Below are positions 14,166-25,349 of a stretch of 64,000 bases of DNA, one piece after another. Both the position numbers and the translations under genes were made by a program. The stretch comes from Odobenus rosmarus divergens (lineage: Eukaryota > Chordata > Mammalia > Carnivora > Odobenidae): contig NW_004451012.1 of the NCBI RefSeq assembly GCF_000321225.1, forward strand, positions 473,159-537,158, in the 5' to 3' direction. The notes beneath the pieces were generated by a model. The model had not been told where the DNA came from and did no database searches. It worked only from the letters and a program-made list of their open reading frames with translations. Within the stretch, counting starts at the first letter, position 1. Each line of letters begins with the position of its first letter.

Positions 14166-15066
14166 TCTATATGATTCCAACTGAAGACCATTTATCAATT
14201 AATATTTATAATATTTTCAGCATATATTATGTACGTGAGAATATGGAGATTCAGATTCACACTGAGGAGCCAGAAGTTTAATTACTGGAGGCTAGTCATG
14301 GAAATGTTTATAATATAATTTTTATTTATAAAAATTTTTAAAGGGTATGACAAGCAAATTTTAGGGCAAGATGAAATCATGTACAGTATTAGTAAATAAC
14401 TGATAGTAGAATGCTATTTGAACTCAAAAAATTTCTGAGAGAATGACAGATGCTAAATGGTTGACAGACTGGGCTAGAGTCTGTGACAAGATCCAAATGC
14501 TTTACTGTTTATTTATATGATTTCTCTTCAGTTTTCCCACATTATTCAAATATTAGAGAAAAGAGGTTTTTAAAAGCAGGCAAAAACTGAAAGGAAATCC
14601 AGATGCTTAGCACAAAGGAACACCTTGTTATAAATACTCGTGATTATAAGAATCACATGTTGCTAAAGATATTGAATTAAATATTATCTCAGGCTTATAA
14701 ACAGTGAAAATTATTTTACATAAAAGAAATAATTGAGGAAATTTTCTCAATTGGTAATTAAGCTCAATAGTTGCTAAAATTGAAATTGGTAGCACTGTTG
14801 TTCTCTGATCTGTCTCAGTGGCCTACTACGTTAGAAATTTACCAAATGCTTCTGAAATCTTATTTTAGCCATTGCAGTCAGTCTTGCAGTAATAGACGTT
14901 GAATTGTCTCAGGAAATTAGGCAACCAATATTTTTAAATTATGTATAATTTATTGATCTTGTTATAAATAAAAATGCCACATATTAGTTTAATGTAATAA
15001 TTCATTAAAAATGCAAAGAATAAATTTGAAGCAGTACTGTTTATACTTCTTAAAATTTTATTTCAG

Positions 15067-15325
15067 CTGTGAGTGTACATCTGGATGGACTGGACAAAAC
15101 TGTAGTGAAGAAATAAATTAATGTGACTCTGACCCATGCATGAATGGAGCTCTTTGTCATGAGTCTACCATTCCTGGGCAATTTGTATGCCTGTGTCCAC
15201 CCTTTTATACTGGAAAATTTTGCCATCAACACTATAACCCCGTGATCCACTCCGTGACCCTTGCAGAAACAACTCAACATGCTTGACTTTGGTAGCTGGA
15301 ACTCATTATTGTGTGTGTAGAGAAG
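15067..15325 (+). pseudogene. EYS: EYS exon 16 equivalent, with nonsense codon and 1-bp deletion
   Basis: The acceptor is TTTATTTCAG (AG at 15065-15066) and the donor is AAG/gtaaga. Frame: the first base completes a codon, then TGT GAG TGT at 15068. The translation begins CECTSGWTGQNCSEEIN, then TAA at 15119-15121 where human has Glu812 (GAA). It continues CDSDPCMNGALCHESTIP and on through an EGF domain ending FYTGKFCHQHYN. At 15239-15240 the Leu852 codon has only two bases. In the shifted frame the next repeat resumes as PCRNNSTCLTLVAGTHYC and then VCREG. Its first cysteine (human Cys853) is CGT, Arg, and the neighbouring Leu is Pro. Restoring one base gives 260 bp, the human exon length. 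The glycine matching human Gly843 (site of a known disease allele) is kept. The exon therefore has two independent truncating changes. Confidence 0.88.
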
Positions 15326-17221
15326 GTAAGAGCTTATATTTGTTTTAATGTTCTTTTTTCACTTTTTTGTTTGGTTTATTTTGTTTTTATGGAATTATGG
15401 CTCCTTAAAAATGAGTGAGAGAAAACATATACATTGGAGAATTAGGGAGTATTTGACTCCAAATATAGATACATAAACAGACTGGAGAAATAATCTAAAA
15501 AGTTAACCTAACTTTGGTGGGGGGGCAATGGGGGAAAAAGAAAAGGCAAAACTCTAGTTTTTGGCTTTGTTTGTTTTAAAGAAATCCGTCATTGTTTGTT
15601 AATAGCTTTTTTTCCCTGAATAATCTTGTCTATGTAGTATTCCTAACAATAGCAGTTAGTTTGAAATGAGCATAGATAGAATCTAGGGTAATCACTTCAC
15701 TGTAACTTTTTTCATGGAGCTATCTATGAACACCACTTATTTCCCCTTTGGTTGCTAAGCCAGAATCATATAACTCTGGTGGCTACTTTGTACTAGAAAA
15801 TAGAGTCTTTGAAAGGGACAGAGAATAGGCAGGTTAAAGGGCATTACTGGCACTTCTGAATCCATCTGTTCCTGAAGTAAGTTACTTCTGGCTTTCTGGG
15901 TCTGATCAGCCAATAATAACTTATACTATTTTGAAAGATGCCTGATTAGGATCTCTTCAGATGTAACTGAAAGAGATCTGATTAGTGCACAGGTGATCTA
16001 CATAAATGTTTACTGCTCATATACTGCTTGCTACTCAAGAGCTATTACCATCTTCAGCAGGAATGCTTCTGCCATAAAACTAGCACATTGTAGGTTTTCA
16101 GTATAACAGGAATGTGTCATAAGCCCAATATAAAAATCATATTGTGTATAAAAGTTTACAACTGATATTTATTTTCTCATACCAACTCCTGGCTTCATGT
16201 CTTTTTCCTTGTTACTGATTCTACTAGAAAAGAGGTTTATTAAAGAAAAGGACAATACTTATTTACTCTTCTGTCCCAAAAGGTCAGCTTAGACTATACC
16301 AATTAATTGATATCGTAGTCAAAGTTGTTTCTGTTTGTTTTTATAAATGCTCTAGAACTTCCTGATGTATAGGATAATCTATTATAAGGCTATAGAGGCA
16401 AGTCCTTGAATGTACATACATGACACAAACTTCTGGACCTTCTGAGGAATTGGAACTACAAACTGGAGAGTCATTAGCAATTGTTTTTTCCAAAAATAAC
16501 ATGGGCTTTTTTAAAGCAAACTGTGTGGGCATACAAGGCATATGGATACATATTTGCAGGAATGAGTCAGGAAAAGCAAGCAAGGAAAAAATGTGAGGGG
16601 GACATTTGATAGCCTGCAAACCTCAGTAATTACAAAGTACATAATTTAAGTGGATAATTTCCTTTTAACAAAGATGGAGAGTGAAACTTTTTGAAATATT
16701 ATTCAGTAGCAGGGGAAGAGCTAATTTATTCATCAGGATTACTCCATGATGCTTTACTTAGCCAACTAATAGATTCTCAGAATATAAGTAATATTTAATG
16801 AGAGGCAGTAGCATATTTCTTCAATTAAAATAAAACCTCTATTTTCACCAAAGATAGTTTTCTACAAGGTGGGGATTTTTTTTTCACATAAAATTTTTGA
16901 TAATTTATGTGCAATTAATAAATGCATTTGATGAATTTATATAATCTAGTAAGATTCCTTTCCTGTTGTGGGATGAGGGAAAAAAGAAGTTCAGAGATAT
17001 AAAAACTTATCATCAACTATCAAACTAGTAATAAGATTTTCCAGCTTCACAAGCATCACAAAAATATCCTGAGGGCAATTTAGATTTCACCATTTGTATT
17101 CGTAAAATCGTGTTTGTTTTCTTGGAACTTCATCATTCTACTTAAGGCTTTCAGACCTTAATATGACCACTTCAAGTTACTGCTTTGGTTAGAGTAGCCA
17201 CAATGAATCATGTGTTTATCC

Positions 17222-17293
17222 CTTTTTTTTTTGTTATGTTAATCGCCATACATTACATCATTAGTTTTTGATGTAGTGTTCCATGATTCATTG
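17222..17293 (-). mobile_element. Very short LINE-1 3' end
   Basis: Poly-T followed by the reverse complement of the L1 terminus seen at 23745-23815 ('acatcattagtttttgatgt', 'ccatgattcattg'). About 70 bp; extreme 5' truncation. Confidence 0.82.
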
Positions 17294-18599
17294 TTAATTC
17301 TGATTCAGCACAAAGAGATATTTGAAGAGTACATTGTTTCTAAGCTGTTTTGCTTCATATATATACTTGAAATTAAAAAATGTTTCTAAACCTAAGAAAT
17401 TGTAGGAGTAAGTTTCTTACTGTAAAAATTGTTTACTTACTGTTACCTTTAGTTGTTCAACCTCTATAGCAGATCAAAAACTAAAGCCTGTGACGTTGCT
17501 TTAAGAAACTACCTCGGGATATGAAAAAGAGGTTGACTGTGGAATATTTTAGACACTGTGCCCTGAGTTACTTTAATACCTGTTGTTTGAAATAGGATCT
17601 ACGCCAAAGCAATTATATTATTTTTTAAAGAAAATATTCTGATCAAATTCCATTTTAAAAGTAGTGAAATTTTAAACCACAAAGAATTCTAAGACTTAAC
17701 CTCTTATACAAATACAGGATTTGGAAGCTCTACTGGAATCCTTTGCAAGCTGTTGGTGTTTGCCAAGTGACTAGAATATAGGGCATCATAAGAGAAGAGA
17801 TTTAAGGCTTAAGGTCTAGGAATTCAGCATATGCATTTTTGAAATTCTGTTCACGGTTTTTAGTCAGTCTACAGGGTCTGTCACAATTTAAATATGAATA
17901 TAAATAAAATCCCAAAGCCAGAGTAGTAATGTGACTATGTACTAGACAACTAAATTATAAACGGCATTAAAATTCACTCTGAAGAAACAGCAGCTAGAAT
18001 AACTGATACTTTGATTTATGCCAAACTGAATGCTCACCAAGTAACCTCTTTTGCTTAATGTGATTGAAACTTATAGTCAAAACAATCTAATCCGTTTGGG
18101 TACAATGTGAGCTACTTAAACATTATAGGTGTAGTAAAACACCAGAACTATGGTGATCATATTTTGCGGGAGAGTGCTTCTATCTTCTGTTTAGAACGGA
18201 GGTGAGTTAATTTGGTCCCTATGAATATTGAACATTTTCTAGCGGAAAATAGACAGAAAAGCATTTAATAGTAATGATTCAATACAGGTTTGTTTTATAT
18301 AAAAGCCTATTTGTTTAAACAATTCCTGTGGTTAAAAAAATCAGTGCTTTAATAAGTATAAAAATAACACATAGAAAGACAAATATAATTTCATCAGATT
18401 CCTAGAAACAAATGGGGTTTACTCTGGATACCTTATGGTATTAGCTTTAGGTGATTTAGTATGCAATCAATTTACACACCTCAACATTTATTTTATACTA
18501 CACAATTTTTTTTTTGCCTCTCTGCACTATGCTCTGTGTATAACACATGCCAGTCTTGTAACTACCTGTTGGTAGCGTTCTAGAAATCTAAAAATTGTA

Positions 18600-18760
18600 T
18601 TCTCTATTAACTGATTCAACAACCATTATTGATTTCCTACCATGTGTCAAGTCTTGAGACAGGTTCTGGGGAAATTAAACATGGCAAAGACATACCCTCA
18701 AGGAATTTAAAGTTCAAAGATTGACACATAAATTAACTAACCATTAAAGTACAACATATT
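18600..18760 (-). mobile_element. L2 3'-end fragment
   Basis: Reverse L2-like: 'gattcaacaaccattattga', 'catgtgtcaagtcttgagac', 'ccctcaaggaattt'. Diverged. Confidence 0.5.
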
Positions 18761-19862
18761 AAGAGCTCTCTCTTACTTTGTGGATGCATAGCAGCCTTGG
18801 AGGTTTCATTGCCCACAGTAATTACCTGCTCATTAAGCCCCTCTCTCCCCTATTTTATTTCTCTACTCCCTTGCAGTAATTTCCAGGACCACCTCTCAAA
18901 TAAGCTACTTGTGCGTATTATTACCTCATATTCTTGTTTTGGAAGACTCAAGCTAAGACAGAAAACTCCATCCATGTCTGCATAGGACTGGAATATTGGC
19001 ATTCAGAGCCTTTCCTTGGAATTGATGATAAGAGAAAAAGCTTTCTCTTTTTGCTAGAGTTTTTCAGTTGGTACAGCCAACACCATGTTCCCTTCACAAG
19101 ATCTGAATGCTGTAGGAAAGAAGTATTTGTGAAAGAACGTGTCCTCGTAGTTACTATGGTTCTTTCTTAAATTCTGAAAACTGCAAGGTATCCTCCCAGC
19201 TAGGCTACCAATAAATGCCATTCCTTGTATAAGTTAATATTTTTGTTCATATTGTATGTGATCAAAAGAGTAATACCTAATGTGTACAGTAAAGGGAAAG
19301 AGCTAATTAAGTACAAGAGGTTGAATAAACTGTGTTCAACTTGCAGGCTGGTAGAAATATAAGAATATATAAGAAATATAAGAATGATATGAGGTTTACA
19401 GAGGTAGAGAGGACTTTCAATAAAATGCAAGTGGATGTGTGTATAGCATGAAGTCAGGTCTCTGTTACTAGCATGTGTGTGTATATAGTGAGAGATTAAA
19501 TCATTTTATGCTTAAAATATATTTATTTTCTAATATTCTCTTTAGGAAAGCTTTATCTTTCTACTCTGAATTACATTTCAGTTTATAGGCAAGAACATCA
19601 CCCTATCCAACACTCTCAGTTTAATTTAAAGGGCTTAGTTTCCAAATGTAGCCAATTCATCCATATGTCTCCAAGGTGAAAGGAGCAAAAGTTTTTTAAA
19701 TGACACTTTACAAAGGATTAAAATGTGGCAAAGAGAGTACTTGTAAAATGTCTTAGTGGAAGGAAGAATCAGATCATTTACATGTGCTATTGATTTACAA
19801 TTGGGATTCTAAGCTTGATGAAGATTTGTAGTAGTACCAGAGGAGGAAAGCAGTTGCATTTA

Positions 19863-20058
19863 TTTATTTTTTAAGATTTTATTTATTTATTTGAGAGAGA
19901 GAATGAGATAGAGAGAGAGCATAAGAGGGGAGAGGGTCAGAGGGAGAAGCAGACTCCCTGCTGAGCAGGGAGCCCGATGAGGGACTTGATCCTGGGACTC
20001 CAGGATCATGACCTGAGCGGAAGGCAGTCGCTTAACCAACTGAGCCACCCAGGCGCCC
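19863..20058 (-). mobile_element. CAN-SINE, young subfamily
   Basis: Very similar to the copies at 38195 and 44569 ('gtcagagggagaagcagac', 'gactccaggatcatgacctg'). 14-bp target duplication AGCAGTTG(C/T)ATTTA at 19849-19862 and 20059-20072, one mismatch. Confidence 0.94.
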
Positions 20059-22254
20059 AGCAGTTGTATTTAAATGTGTCTATTACTCCAGTACATGTAC
20101 TATTATTATGGTAATGCCACATTACCTAAGGTGTATAATTTCAAGCACCAAAATGTGTCACTTGACAATATAGTTTATCTAAATTAAAAATTACTCTTTT
20201 TGACAATTAACATGTGCTTGTGTGGTAGCATGTGTTTATTAGGTTTAAATGGCTATAGATATTTATATTGGGGAAATTCTTCAAAGAAAATATATATTAC
20301 TGCTAATTAACTTTAAAGCATGTCAATAATTTGTTATATTTTAAAATATGAGCTTTTATACTCATTTTTTAATTTTTCTTAAAATCACTGTTAAAAAATC
20401 TTATTAAGCCTATTAGAAATATTAGGTCTATCTTTTCATATTTCATAGTGTTTGAATTTAATCCACAACTATTTTGTAATAGTGGGTTAATTTTTCAAGA
20501 ATGCTAACATTTGTGTAACATTGTTTTAAAATAAAAATAAGACAATATTTAAAAAAATTCTGACTCACCAAGAGAGAAATCTCTTTACTTTTTTGTTTTC
20601 ATAAAGCTTTAAAATCTAGATAAATTAATTTTTTAATTAAGAAAAAAATAAAAATAATGCCTTTCTAATGCTTTTGAAAATAATTCATTTTTTAATATTT
20701 TTAGTTTTTATTTTAAAAGGTATGATTTTAACACTAACTTAATGGATATGAAAGATATACTCTAGTTTTTCCCTATTTACTTTCATTTCTAATTATTCCA
20801 AGTGTTATTACTTCTAATGTGAGAGTTGTCAAGGTATAGACCTGAATATGACAAAATGTTTCCTCATAAAGCTTCATGAAAATCTAACTATTGTTAATGT
20901 ACTTTGTTCTGTGCCATCCCCTCTAGAGAATCAAATAAAAACTGAAAATTTTTTAGAAATAGAAAATGCTAAGTGATTTTAAAAATTATACCTGTAACCT
21001 ACATTGGTTTGGCTCCTAAACATGAGCTGTAAGTTTAGTAACTTAAGAAATATTTTGGGGGATGGGAAGATGTAAAAATATTAATCAGTCACCTGCATGC
21101 TCTATGACAAGGTAAAGGCAAGCCATTGTAAGAAAAAGATCAAGAGAATCCAATCCATGTAAGAATGTCACATTATTTGTGTGTAAAGAACTCTATTGCA
21201 GTTAATGGATTCAGCTGAATTCTAGATAGGGATAAATAACAGGAAAGTAGCATAGGATGAATTCATTATACTTAAAGTTTTGATAGACCTTTAGCTGTCA
21301 CCTGTCACTGCATATATTCAAAACAAATACCCTTCACACAAACAAATACTTCTAACACCAAGGACTATGGAAAGTGTAGTTTGGGACTAAGTACGTACAC
21401 ATTTTTCTCCTTTAAATCCCCCGAACACAAGCTTTCTCAGCAAAACTTTGGTTTAATTTAAATGCAATCCGTGTCTACTTTATTTTTTTCTCCCGATGTC
21501 TACTGCATTTTAGCAATCTAATTTCCTCAGCCCATTGACATATGTTGCTGCTTGGTAACAAAGCTCCATCCCAGAAATGTCAAACTAAATGAATAAGGCA
21601 AAATCACAGAAAACAAGGTTATTCTGTGAGCTTCCCAAGTTTGCAGGTTCTGAATGTTCTTCTGATTTATCAGCCCAGCTGAACTCAGGAGGGGACACTG
21701 GTACTACTTCTCCAGCTAGTCAGTGCCCCTGAGTCCCAGGGCCTCAAAGAACATTTCTAAGAAACATCTTAGTGTCAAAATACCCTGCCTTCCAGAGAAA
21801 ACTAGTCATGCTAAAAGTAAGAATGGTGTAATGCATCCAACTTTCTAAATCTTTAACTTGTAAAAACAAAACAAAACAAAAAAACCCTACAAATACTTAA
21901 AGAAAAAGCTTATGTTATTTATAACTGTACTATAATATTTATAATTTAAATATGATAGCAGTGGTGATTGACGATTGGTGAAATGTGTTGGAATTATAAC
22001 TCTCTTACCTAAAATTAAGAGAACCATTTTAACTTGGAAATATCTCTTTACTTTTGTTTTTAATGCTGAGGATACAATACTGAGTGCATGAATGAAATTA
22101 CAAGCATGCGACTTCAGAGTTTAAATTGAAGGCTTTGATAACTGAGTAAGAAAAAATAGGACAAATTAATAATGAGACTTGACCTAAAGACTGCCTGATC
22201 TGCTAGACACATACTCACCATAGATTTCTTATGATAAGTGTTTCTTGGTGCATC

Positions 22255-22560
22255 TTTATTCCATCTTTCTACTTTTAACCCATCATTATCTCTATATTTA
22301 AAGTGAATTTCCTTTAGAAATCATGTAGTTCATTCTGTTATTTTATTTAGCCTGACTGACTCTGCCTTTTATTGAAGTATTTTTTTAAACCACATTTGAT
22401 GTAATTATTGATGTATATGGCTTTAAATGGATCATCTTGCTATTTGTTTTCTACTTTCTGTAGTACTTGTATCTCCACTTTGTTCCTTTTTACTCTTGCC
22501 TTCTTTTGGGTTAAGTAATTTTTAGATTTCCATATTATCTCCTACTAAAGACGCAGCCAG
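22255..22560 (-). mobile_element. Old LINE-1 fragment (antisense)
   Basis: It matches the antisense L1 ORF2 texture: 'tctacttttaacccatcatt', 'tttaaagtgaatttccttta', 'attattgatgtatatgg', 'tgccttcttttgggtt'. Diverged. Confidence 0.6.
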
Positions 22561-23188
22561 ATTTTATAAGATGTAATAACCAGCTTCCCAAACTCCAAGT
22601 AGAAGCAGGTTTGGCACTTGACTTGGTGGTAGACACCACAGAGAATGGCAGTGGCTTATAGCATGGTGTGAATGGATAAAGTAGGACAATCCTGTGTTTC
22701 TTGTAGGACTCTAAGGAAGTACAGAGGATTTTCCACCTAGCAGTAGATGCTGAAGCTAAAAGATCATGATATAGAAATAGAGATCAAGGAAGCTGTGCTA
22801 TATCATCTGTATGCCAATATTCCAAATGACTTGAAGCTTTCAACATGAAGAGATATTTGAAGATAGAAAGGAAAGACTTCATGAGATAGTGTGAGGGAAG
22901 GAAGATGGCCATCTGTGTGTAGCTAGATCACCCTCTCTTTCAGATCCCAGTCTATGTGTATGCCAATAATAAATGCAGGTTTTGTAGGACAACTTGAATG
23001 ACTTTATGTTCTTCAAACTAAAAAATCTGATTAGATATTATCATTTATAATATCACTGCAATTATTTGGTACTTGGTTATAGCACTGAAAAAGTAAGAGA
23101 AAGGAAAATCCTTTTGTTTCACACATTTTCTAACTAGTATTGAAAAAAATATTAGCAAGAAAAAATAAGTGTAAGAATATATTTTGTT

Positions 23189-23827
23189 GCCCATCAACAG
23201 ATGAATGGATAAAGAAGATGTGGTTTATATACACAATGGAATATTATGCAGCCATCAAAAAAACACAAAATCTTGCCATTTGCAATGATGTGGATGGAAC
23301 TAGAGGGTATTATGCTGAGTGAAATAAGTCAATCAGAGAAAGACATGTATCATATGATCTCACTGATATGAGGAACTCCTAATCTCAGGAAACAAAGTGA
23401 GGGTTGCTGGAGTGGGGGGGGGGGGGAGGGATGGGGTGGCTGGGTGATAGACATTGGGGAGGGTATGTGCTATGGTGAGTGCTGTGAATTCTGTAAGACT
23501 GATAAATCACAGATCTGTACCTCTGAAATAAATAATACATTATATGTTAAAAAGAAGAAGAAGAAGATAGTAGGAAGGGAAAAATAAAGGGGGGGATTCG
23601 GAGGGGGAGATGAACCATGAGAGACTATGGACTCTGAGAAACAAACTGAGGGTTCTAGAGGGGAGGGGGTTGGAGGGATGGATTAGCCTGGTGATGGGTA
23701 TTAAAGAGGGCACGTATTGAATGGAGCACTGGGTGTTATATGCAAACAATGAATCATGGAACACTGCATCAAAAACTAATGATGTAATGCATGGTGATTA
23801 ACATAACATAATAAAATAAAATTAAAA
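23189..23827 (+). mobile_element. 5'-truncated LINE-1, young, with target duplication
   Basis: 639-bp L1 3' part. It starts in the end of ORF2 ('cccatcaacagatgaatgg', 'atggaatattatgcagccat'), runs through the G-rich 3' UTR and ends in an A-rich tail. It is flanked by a perfect 16-bp duplication AAGAATATATTTTGTT (23173-23188 and 23828-23843), the hallmark of target-primed reverse transcription. Inserted in intron 16 in the same direction as EYS. Confidence 0.96.
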
Positions 23828-24527
23828 AAGAATATATTTTGTTTTATCTGGTTAATATATGATCATGGAAATAATTGTTTAAATTGTCATCATAAATATT
23901 AAAATATTTAATGTATTTTAAAAAGTGATACGCTGATTTTTTTCTGACACAAATCTGTTGAAATAATTACAATGCTCTCATTAAGTCTGTGTAATTTTTT
24001 TTCATGTTCTTTGGGTTTTTTTTCTAATATAACTGGCATGTGTTTAAATGGATGACTGATTATGGAGCTATGAATCAAAATAATTTGTTTTCTTTGAATC
24101 ACTTGGATATGTAAAGTAATTAAATAATTTGCCTCATCTGCTAACTGCCTTGTATAAATTTGATCGCTGAAGCTCAATTTTACTTTAAGATTGGCCATCA
24201 CATTAATTCATTTGCTTTCCAGATTGTTTCATTTCTTCTTGTTCAAAGATTTAAATACCTTAAAACAACAGAAACATTTACAACACCTTATTTTCCCAAA
24301 GGATTTAATAACATTTGAACTCATTAAATTGAAACTAGCATAACTTTATTCATATGTTATGTGAAATAGTGTTGTGTGAGAAGTCAGAGATGAGGTGTTT
24401 TCTTTCTTTTTCTTTTTTATCCTAAGCTTCCGCTAAGAGCATATTCTCCAGACTCTTTACCACTGACTGATTTTCACACTCTAAAGTGAGGATTGCTCAT
24501 CTATATCCATCTCATCTTTCCTTGCAG

Positions 24528-24624
24528 GATTTGAGGGTGAACGTTGTGAAATTAATGTGAATAAGTGCTTCTCCCTTCCCTATCAGAATTATAGTGACTG
24601 TGAAGATGGGGCCAACAATTTCAG
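24528..24624 (+). CDS. EYS: EYS exon 17 equivalent (EGF repeat, second cysteine lost)
   Basis: This 97-bp exon is framed by CTTGCAG (acceptor AG 24526-24527) and TTTCAG/gtagag. It joins the G left by exon 16 to read G-F-E-G-E-R-C-E-I-N-V-N-K-C, then FSLPYQNYSDCEDGANNF and the start of an Arg codon. The human counterpart is FEGKNCEIDVKDC then LFLSCQDYGDCEDMVNNF, so the length is identical with no gaps. The frame is open. The codon at 24581-24583 is TAT (Tyr) where human has Cys899, the second cysteine of this EGF repeat. The first and third cysteines are kept. Divergence here (for example DV to NV and FLSC to SLPY) is higher than in exons 18-19. The donor gtagag is weaker than consensus. Confidence 0.86.
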
Positions 24625-24814
24625 GTAGAGAAACCAAGAATTAACTAGATAAAAGTTTATGCACCTAGTTGTATCTAAATACATCCATGTTTAGAATTTC
24701 AGTTGACAAATTGAACAAATTTCTGGTTATTAACAATTTGCCATGCTACAATTATTTAAAGCTTTGACTTTATATGTTTATATTAATGGAGCTATTAAAT
24801 TTCTTGTTTAAAAG
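24625..24814 (+). other. EYS: EYS intron 17 (190 bp)
   Basis: Very short intron between exons 17 and 18, GTAGAG to TTAAAAG, AT-rich, with no repeat inserted. The two exons it separates together encode one EGF repeat. Confidence 0.82.
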
Positions 24815-24922
24815 ATATGTTTGCAGACCTGGGTTTTCTGGACCTCTATGTGAACTTGAAACAAATGAGTGTTCTTCTAGACCTTGCAAAAATAATGGAA
24901 TCTGTGTGGATCTAACAAACGG
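24815..24922 (+). CDS. EYS: EYS exon 18 equivalent (EGF repeat)
   Basis: This 108-bp exon is symmetrical (phase 2 in, phase 2 out). The start at 24815, after GTTTAAAAG, is chosen because it joins the AG of exon 17 to give F-R-Y-V-C-R-P-G-F, matching human F-R-C-I-C-R-P-G-F. The reading goes on SGPLCELETNECSSRP, then CKNNGICVDLTN, with the codon GG split at the donor GG/gttaga. The first complete codon is TAT (24816-24818), Tyr for human Cys914, so the fourth cysteine of the repeat begun in exon 17 is missing. The following repeat has all its cysteines and a NEC calcium-binding-like start. The acceptor has a poor pyrimidine tract. A better-looking in-frame acceptor, TTTGCAG, lies 12 nt downstream (AG at 24825-24826). 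An apparent ORF opening at 24774 begins inside the intron and is not a separate gene. Confidence 0.87.
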
Positions 24923-25112
24923 GTTAGAGGCTCTATTTTACTTAATTAATGATTTTATATATGATATTTAAATAACAAAATGAACATATATGTACCCATA
25001 TTCAACTTAAGCAGAACATTCCCTATATCCTTGTGCTTATCCCCAAATACTCCTCTACTTTTCCACCCAACTGTATTGAATGTCCCAAATTTTTTTGTTG
25101 TTGTTGAACCAA

Positions 25113-25272
25113 GATTTTATGTTTTATTTATTTATTTATTTAAATTTCAGTCAGCACAATGTAATGTTAGTTTCAGGTGTATGATATAGTGATTCAACAC
25201 TTCCATACCACACCCGATGCTCATCACAAGCGCACTCCTTAATCCCTGTCACTTATTTGACCCATCCCCTTG
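25113..25272 (-). mobile_element. LINE-1 3' end (carnivore type, antisense)
   Basis: Reverse complement of an L1 3' UTR: 'gttagtttcaggtgtatgat', 'agtgattcaacacttccata', 'gctcatcacaagcgcactcc'. Confidence 0.8.
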
Positions 25273-25349
25273 CCTTTAATATATAGTATTAACTATTTGT
25301 ATGCCTGCCTCAACAAAACACTTAGTTTGCATTTAATATAACTGAAATA

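Larger units (their letters stand above)
1..15066 (+). other. EYS: EYS intron 15 (3' part), no exon seen
   Basis: Intronic by position, ending at the exon-16 acceptor. No EGF-coding exon is visible. Recognised repeats are listed separately. I see no gene in 1020-2490, 2740-4900, 6370-11860 and 12050-13370. Stretches 1317-1840, 5457-5880 and about 6450-8600 look like old LTR or retroviral-internal debris (moderate GC, repeat-like texture), but I cannot name the family. 8800-9750 is AT-rich and otherwise unremarkable. Confidence 0.7.
15326..24527 (+). other. EYS: EYS intron 16
   Basis: 9.2-kb intron, GTAAGA to TTGCAG. Besides the listed SINE, L1, L2 and simple repeats I see nothing gene-like. 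15330-17220, 17300-18600, 18760-19860 and 20075-22250 look like ordinary AT-rich unique intron. 22560-22930 may be an old LTR fragment but is not identifiable by eye. Confidence 0.75.

Noticed and set aside
1..15066. Search for EYS exon 15 and for a promoter
   Set aside because: No EGF-coding segment, CpG island or first-exon structure is visible; the window starts inside an intron.
24774..24971. ORF starting with Met at 24774 that contains EGF residues
   Set aside because: The Met lies in intron 17 and the end in intron 18; the real coding unit is exon 18 (24815-24922).
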